From positions 8,461,961 through 8,525,960 of the forward strand of contig JAJEKV010000022.1 of the NCBI GenBank assembly GCA_021234155.1: 64,000 nucleotides of DNA, read 5' to 3'. Under the pieces are notes generated by a model that was given only the letters and a program-made list of their open reading frames with translations, made no database searches and was not told the DNA's origin. Shown in pieces: positions 59,015 to 64,000 of this stretch (position 1 is the stretch's first letter; each line of letters begins with the position of its first letter). The position numbers were made by a program, and so were the translations under genes. Origin of the DNA: Isoetes taiwanensis (taxonomy: Eukaryota > Streptophyta > Lycopodiopsida > Isoetales > Isoetaceae).

Positions 59015-61921
59015 CTGAAATACTTAAATAATTAGAATATTGTACAAATCATAATATCATCTCTAAGGCTCACGCTGGTATAACCAGCGATCCGAAATCG
59101 GGTATATATACTAGCCAAAACAAAACCTAATAATTTGTCAAGACATCCAAGCCTTACCAAACTAACTAAAGGTAAGACGGGACTTATCGGACCCCAAAAG
59201 GGGAAGCCTTAGAGATTTATACAGAATAAAAGAATGCAGAAACAGTAATTGAGTTTAACCAAACAATATAGTACTATTACAACCTAGGGTTGCTTTAAAC
59301 CTATAAAAACTGATCTGAATGATACTAACATGTAAGAACTGCCACAACAGATTCGAAAATAAGTACAAAAATCATATTAAGCTAGAAACAAACCAAGTGG
59401 TAACACTACAAATAAATCAGAAAGCAGATAATAACCAAATGAAATGGAAATCAAAGAATTACTACATTATAAAAAGACAACCATTTGAACAATATTTCCA
59501 GAAATTTTATTCAAAAGGAATGTAAAGTGATGTATACATGGATCAAAGCAGAAAAGAATCCAAGAGTTTAGGTAATGTACCAAACAATGTGCTGTCAAAA
59601 AATAACCAGAGGAAAATTCTTACCGTATTCCAGAGTTAAAAACAACAATTATACATATTTTGTTCATAAACTTGCAGAAACACGCCCACAAGAATACATC
59701 ATGCTGAAAACAAGACATGGGAGAAGGAGTTCGGTTACCTGCAGCAAAAAAGCATACATTAGCCTAAGAAGGGTAATAATGCCTATGCTAGCAGGTAAGC
59801 TATGAACAACCTTGGCCTTTCGGCCCTTTACCCACAGATAAGAAAGATATACGTAACATGTTGGAATCCAGTAAGAAGACAGCTTACCAAATATATAAAG
59901 GTAACGAGATCATACCAAAATGACACCATACAGCCGAGGGCAATGAATTATTTGAGAATACAAATCTTAACTACCAACCATCAGAATAAAGAACTAGTCT
60001 TAGATAAGAGGGTCAGGCCACAGATCCTAGCACACTGCATAGTAATTACAGAATTAAGGCAGGGTTAGATCCATAAGAGTAGACTGCAGATATGTTCACC
60101 AATACTAGCACCACCACATATTCCTATCGAGAAAACTAAAACTGTCCTGATGCAAGACAGCATGCTGATCACCCACGCCCACCAAGAGAAAATACTTTTG
60201 ACTGACAAAGAATCATCGTTGGTAGAATCATAAGCATTAAAGCCTAAAGCAGCTTAATAGATGAACTAATAGCTATAGCAGAACAAGATCAATATAGTAG
60301 CAGACTCATCAGGCTTAATTTAAGCTTTCAAAAGCCCGAGAAATAAATTACTAGACCAACTTTGGATAACCAAACAAAACTGTTTCAAGAGTGCATTTAA
60401 TGTAGGTAGCTCAAACTGTAGAAACAGGTTAAGAATGTTAAGAACAGATTCGTGCAAACTAAGAAGGCCCCAATACTAATCAAACTAAACACCAAACACC
60501 TGGAGAAATTGCTGATATTGAGCGAGCATATGTGCATTTAAAACTGGAAAACCCATCAAGTTAAGGATTCAGGTAAAGCACCAGCATGCATATATGGCCA
60601 ACACTAATACATTGGGGTCATTAAGGGAAAAATTATGATGGCTATATTAAATTACCAGGCATTTATCACACTGAAAACAGGAGGTATGCTCACTAGCAGA
60701 ATAAAAACCAAAACCTTAATATGCTGGTATAAAAATTTGAGCAGACGGTATCCATATCACCATGCATTAGAACCGAACCCAACATGTTACCAGAGCCAGA
60801 GACTGACATTTATGGAAATCAAGCATTAAACCAAAAAACAGAGATTACGTCTACCATTTGTAATAAGCTCACATCATATTATTGATGCCTTTTTTAACAG
60901 TTATGGAATGTTATACATTTATCATAGATCAGGAATGCAGCTCCAAAGGCTAGGCCCAGCCAAGCAAAAACCACTAAGGCAGCACAGGGACAATAGAGTA
61001 ACTTCATGTACAAACCAAACCATCCACCAGCCAGATCAGGAGATGAATAACCAGGTAAAGTTGGTCAAAGAGCTCCAACAAACATGCAATATTCAATGGT
61101 AGAATATGCATTACAAAAAGAACTCATGCATACATGAAGACACCACAATTATATCCGATATTAACCACAAAGCCAGGGAGATAAAATAGAGTTACTCATA
61201 ACAAACTGGAACATAACGGAAAAAAGGTTTCAATCTTACCAAGACATAAGGCTTATAGTCATGAACAACAGGAATGCATTTTGATTGCAAACAAAAGGCA
61301 GAAAACTGATTGGGATAAGCTGGCTTAATGATCCGAAAACAAAGGCAATAGAACTTGATGTGACCACTTTAAAATATGCTAGGGAATCAATCATAAACCA
61401 TACAAGTGTCAGGAATAATCAGATATCAGGGAATGACCATGAACAGGACGGTCTGACTGTATACCTAAGCATTCAAGGAACTATGCAGATAAGTTTTAGC
61501 AAGGGCTAGCCCATGATCTGTGCAGATCCATGTGTTAAAATAACATTCTCAAGCTTCAGCAGATGACATTTAATGGAAGTATCACTGTATCATGCAATTC
61601 ATCAAGAGAACATATTCAAAAAAGCAAAGGGTAACCATAAGGCAATCCAGGAGCGAGAGATATTCAGAGAATGATGACAAGGGACCAAATAATTGATTGC
61701 ATTCAGCTATCTCTATGCCATAAAATACATTAACAGCTGGATCAGTGCACTAGAGAAACATACACCATGTACTAGAAACCCTCAAGCCAAAGATGAGAGA
61801 TATCACAGAAGAAAGTAATCAGCAATACAAAAACCAAGACAAAGGACCAGTAATACAGTACATAAAAGACTGCATTATAAAAACCAGAATGCTTGAAGGA
61901 AATAGAAATAAAGAATTGAAC
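59015..61921 (-). other. Predicted intron 1 (2.9 kb) spanning the repeat/core junction
   Basis: Donor CAG|GTTCAA at 61922/61921 and acceptor TTTCAG|GAT at 59015/59014. Both are phase 0, so joining gives a continuous frame (PNQ then DANLN). Most of the intron lies in the right direct repeat. Additional small exons inside cannot be excluded. The minus strand shows no frame of 60 codons or more between the two sites. Confidence 0.55.
59073..59101. other. Two adjacent hairpins at the core/right-repeat boundary
   Basis: CGCTGGT, loop ATA, ACCAGCG (59073-59089), followed by CCGA, AA, TCGG (59092-59101). The right repeat starts directly after TATATATA at 59111. The first hairpin has a 7-bp stem. 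With the hairpin at 55118-55139, both ends of the core carry inverted repeats. Confidence 0.65.
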
Positions 61922-62239
61922 CTGATTAGGCTGGATGTCTTCATCCTCTGTGTCAAAATCGTCATCAGATTGAGGAACAACTTCAATATCACTGGTATTG
62001 GCATCTGAAATCTTCAGAGTTTTGCTGCCTTGATCATTCCCTGGTATGAACTTCCTGATGCCAGGATCATTCTTGGCCCTATTGGGGTCAAGACCATTTC
62101 GCCTGCATAGATCTAATAGCTGAGCTTTGGTTGGTTGGGTGCTGTCATGCTCCAACCCATTCCTTCTGAGAAACTCAGTGAGCTTAGCTCTGGTGAGACC
62201 TTTATTCTGAGCGCCCTCAGGCCTGCCCCCTTTGGTCAT
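61922..62239 (-). CDS. N-terminal exon of the element protein (SAP-like helical repeats, acidic tail)
   Basis: It starts at the first ATG (62239-62237) and encodes 106 residues up to donor CAG|GTTCAA. The beginning, MTKGGRPEGAQNKG, is a short basic Gly/Arg/Pro stretch faintly like an AT-hook. Two related helical units follow, LTRAKLTEFLRRNGLEHD and PTKAQLLDLCRRNGLDPN, spaced like the helices of SAP/LEM-type DNA-binding modules. An acidic tail (QSDDDFDTEDEDIQ) ends the exon. The frame is open upstream to a TTG at 62293, but the TATA box there makes the 62239 ATG the likely start. DNA binding is inferred from shape only. The left-repeat copy is frameshifted. Confidence 0.7.
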
Positions 62240-62274
62240 GACAGAATACAAATGAGAAAAACACAGCGAATGAC

Positions 62275-62284
62275 TATATTTATA
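62275..62284 (-). promoter_or_regulatory. TATA box of the Penelope-like element
   Basis: The minus strand reads TCTATAAATATAG. It lies 36 bp upstream of the exon 1 ATG (62239), so transcription would start about 62250, leaving a very short leader. The same sequence is kept in the left repeat near 53877-53887. Confidence 0.55.
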
Positions 62285-63448
62285 GATCCACAATCACGCT
62301 AATGATGTATAATCTGTATTATCATTCAGTAATCACCTAGTTTACAAGAAACATAGCACTATACCATATAATTCGTAGCTTGTGTCCGACTGTCATTGTA
62401 TCCACATAAGCAAGCTTGTAACCAGATAATGATAGGATCGAAAAAATTGGTTACAGTACACGCCATTGCACAAATCCGTCGATATCGTGCCGGAACTCGT
62501 CATATGGCCGGGGATGCATATGCGGCTAGGGTTTCGACTATTGTTTAGGTTATTTACAAACACAGACACTTGTTACTACTCATGTACCAAGGAATATTCG
62601 GAGCCACCAACAATATTAACCAAATCTTCATGACCATGTAATACACAAACAAATAACATTGACGGTTTAATTCAGACATGTGGCACAATTTCTTAATTAT
62701 CTTAAAGAACTAGTAGGCACTAAGTCTCACAATATATCTGGCCATTACCATAAATTCCTTGTTCTTGCAATTAATAATTTGAAGAGCATACAAGCTAAAT
62801 ACAAGTCAATCTTGCATTTAAACCATACCAATCTCTAAGGCCCTGTATATGTATAGTAACAAACTATTGTCAAAGGGTATTAACAGATTCTATAGCTACA
62901 AATTGACCCAGATTTAAAATATGAGAAGTACTGGTCACAACAAGGGGCATCCCACAGTTATGAAACGTATTAGGACAAACAATCAATAAAATCCAAATCA
63001 CTATATTGAATCCTAAGAGTCCTTAACTGAATCAACTTTGCTAAAGCTATCTTTGCATCCATTAATCAGAACCATAACTTCATTCTACTACGCCATGGTC
63101 AACTGAACCATAACTTCATTCTGCCGAGCTTCATAATGGGTCAGCATTTGTTAAAAAGAACAAAAAGCCATGATTGTCAGTAATGCATAAAAAGGTCCAT
63201 GCCTGGCATCATTATGTGCTGCACAAACATGGCAGCAGACTGGCCCAAGACAATTGCATATCCTCTTATCAAAAAACCTTTTATCCAAGTACTATAATCC
63301 ATATGCCATGCTATCACACACAAGATGTGAAAACCAGCAACAAATAGTTCAATTCACCCATAGGTAGAGAAATAAACCCCAATCAGATGTGTAATTACGA
63401 CAAAACATTTTTGACTCCTAGATCATAATGAGGATTAGCCTTAGACCA

Positions 63449-64000
<552 letters not shown>

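Noticed and set aside
59065-59110. tRNA-like fold at the core/right-repeat boundary
   Set aside because: The 7-nt loop with a 5-bp stem resembles an anticodon arm, but there is no D arm, no T-loop consensus and no acceptor stem.

Overview
This is nuclear DNA from a land plant. It holds decayed copies of plant genes (an NPH3-family photoreceptor-signalling adaptor, a MEE44-like nucleotidyltransferase, a plastid-type START/polyketide-cyclase-like protein, possibly a Mei2-like RNA-binding protein) that still carry GT-AG intron boundaries. The surroundings are AT-rich and crowded with long (TA)n microsatellites and transposon debris. Very low gene density and a Penelope-like retroelement fit a large, repeat-rich genome such as a fern, lycophyte or gymnosperm, but the species cannot be fixed from the window. 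The first 493 bases are unsequenced.

Layout. 494-8853: a fragment of a repeat family, then about 8 kb with no recognisable gene. 8854-17410: copies of a (TA)n-bounded non-coding family whose second half is an array of GAATCT motifs about every 10-11 bp, on both strands, plus one possible Mei2-like exon at 13722-13807. 20816-34127: a giant palindrome with arms of about 5 kb, its left arm split by an unrelated insertion of about 3.3 kb (25257-28602). 36769-38575: another complete copy of the GAATCT family. 39544-48120: three decayed host gene fragments on the + strand, with a 437-bp terminal-inverted-repeat element (41525-41961) and a half copy of the (TA)n family (42001-42560) between them. 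50719-63458: the most interesting locus, described next. 63598-64000: another copy of the (TA)n family, cut by the window end.

The 12.7-kb locus at 50719-63458 is a minus-strand Penelope-like element (PLE). Two near-identical direct repeats of 4.34 kb (50719-55062 and 59111-63458) flank a unique 4.05-kb core. The core holds two long open frames: a 520-codon frame of unknown function and a 673-codon reverse transcriptase. The splice phases fit a single protein of about 1,320 residues made from three exons: exon 1 in the right repeat just downstream of a TATA box (61922-62239), exon 2 (57423-59014) and the reverse-transcriptase exon (55198-57249). No GIY-YIG endonuclease is visible. The right copy of exon 1 is open and the left copy is frameshifted, as expected for a tandem, pseudo-LTR arrangement. 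The whole locus is bounded by (TA)n tracts of 120 and 146 bp.

A common theme is that the PLE, the GAATCT-array family and the palindrome all end in (TA)n. This suggests that several element types in this genome use, target or generate TA microsatellites. Whether the PLE supplies the enzyme for the others is inference only.
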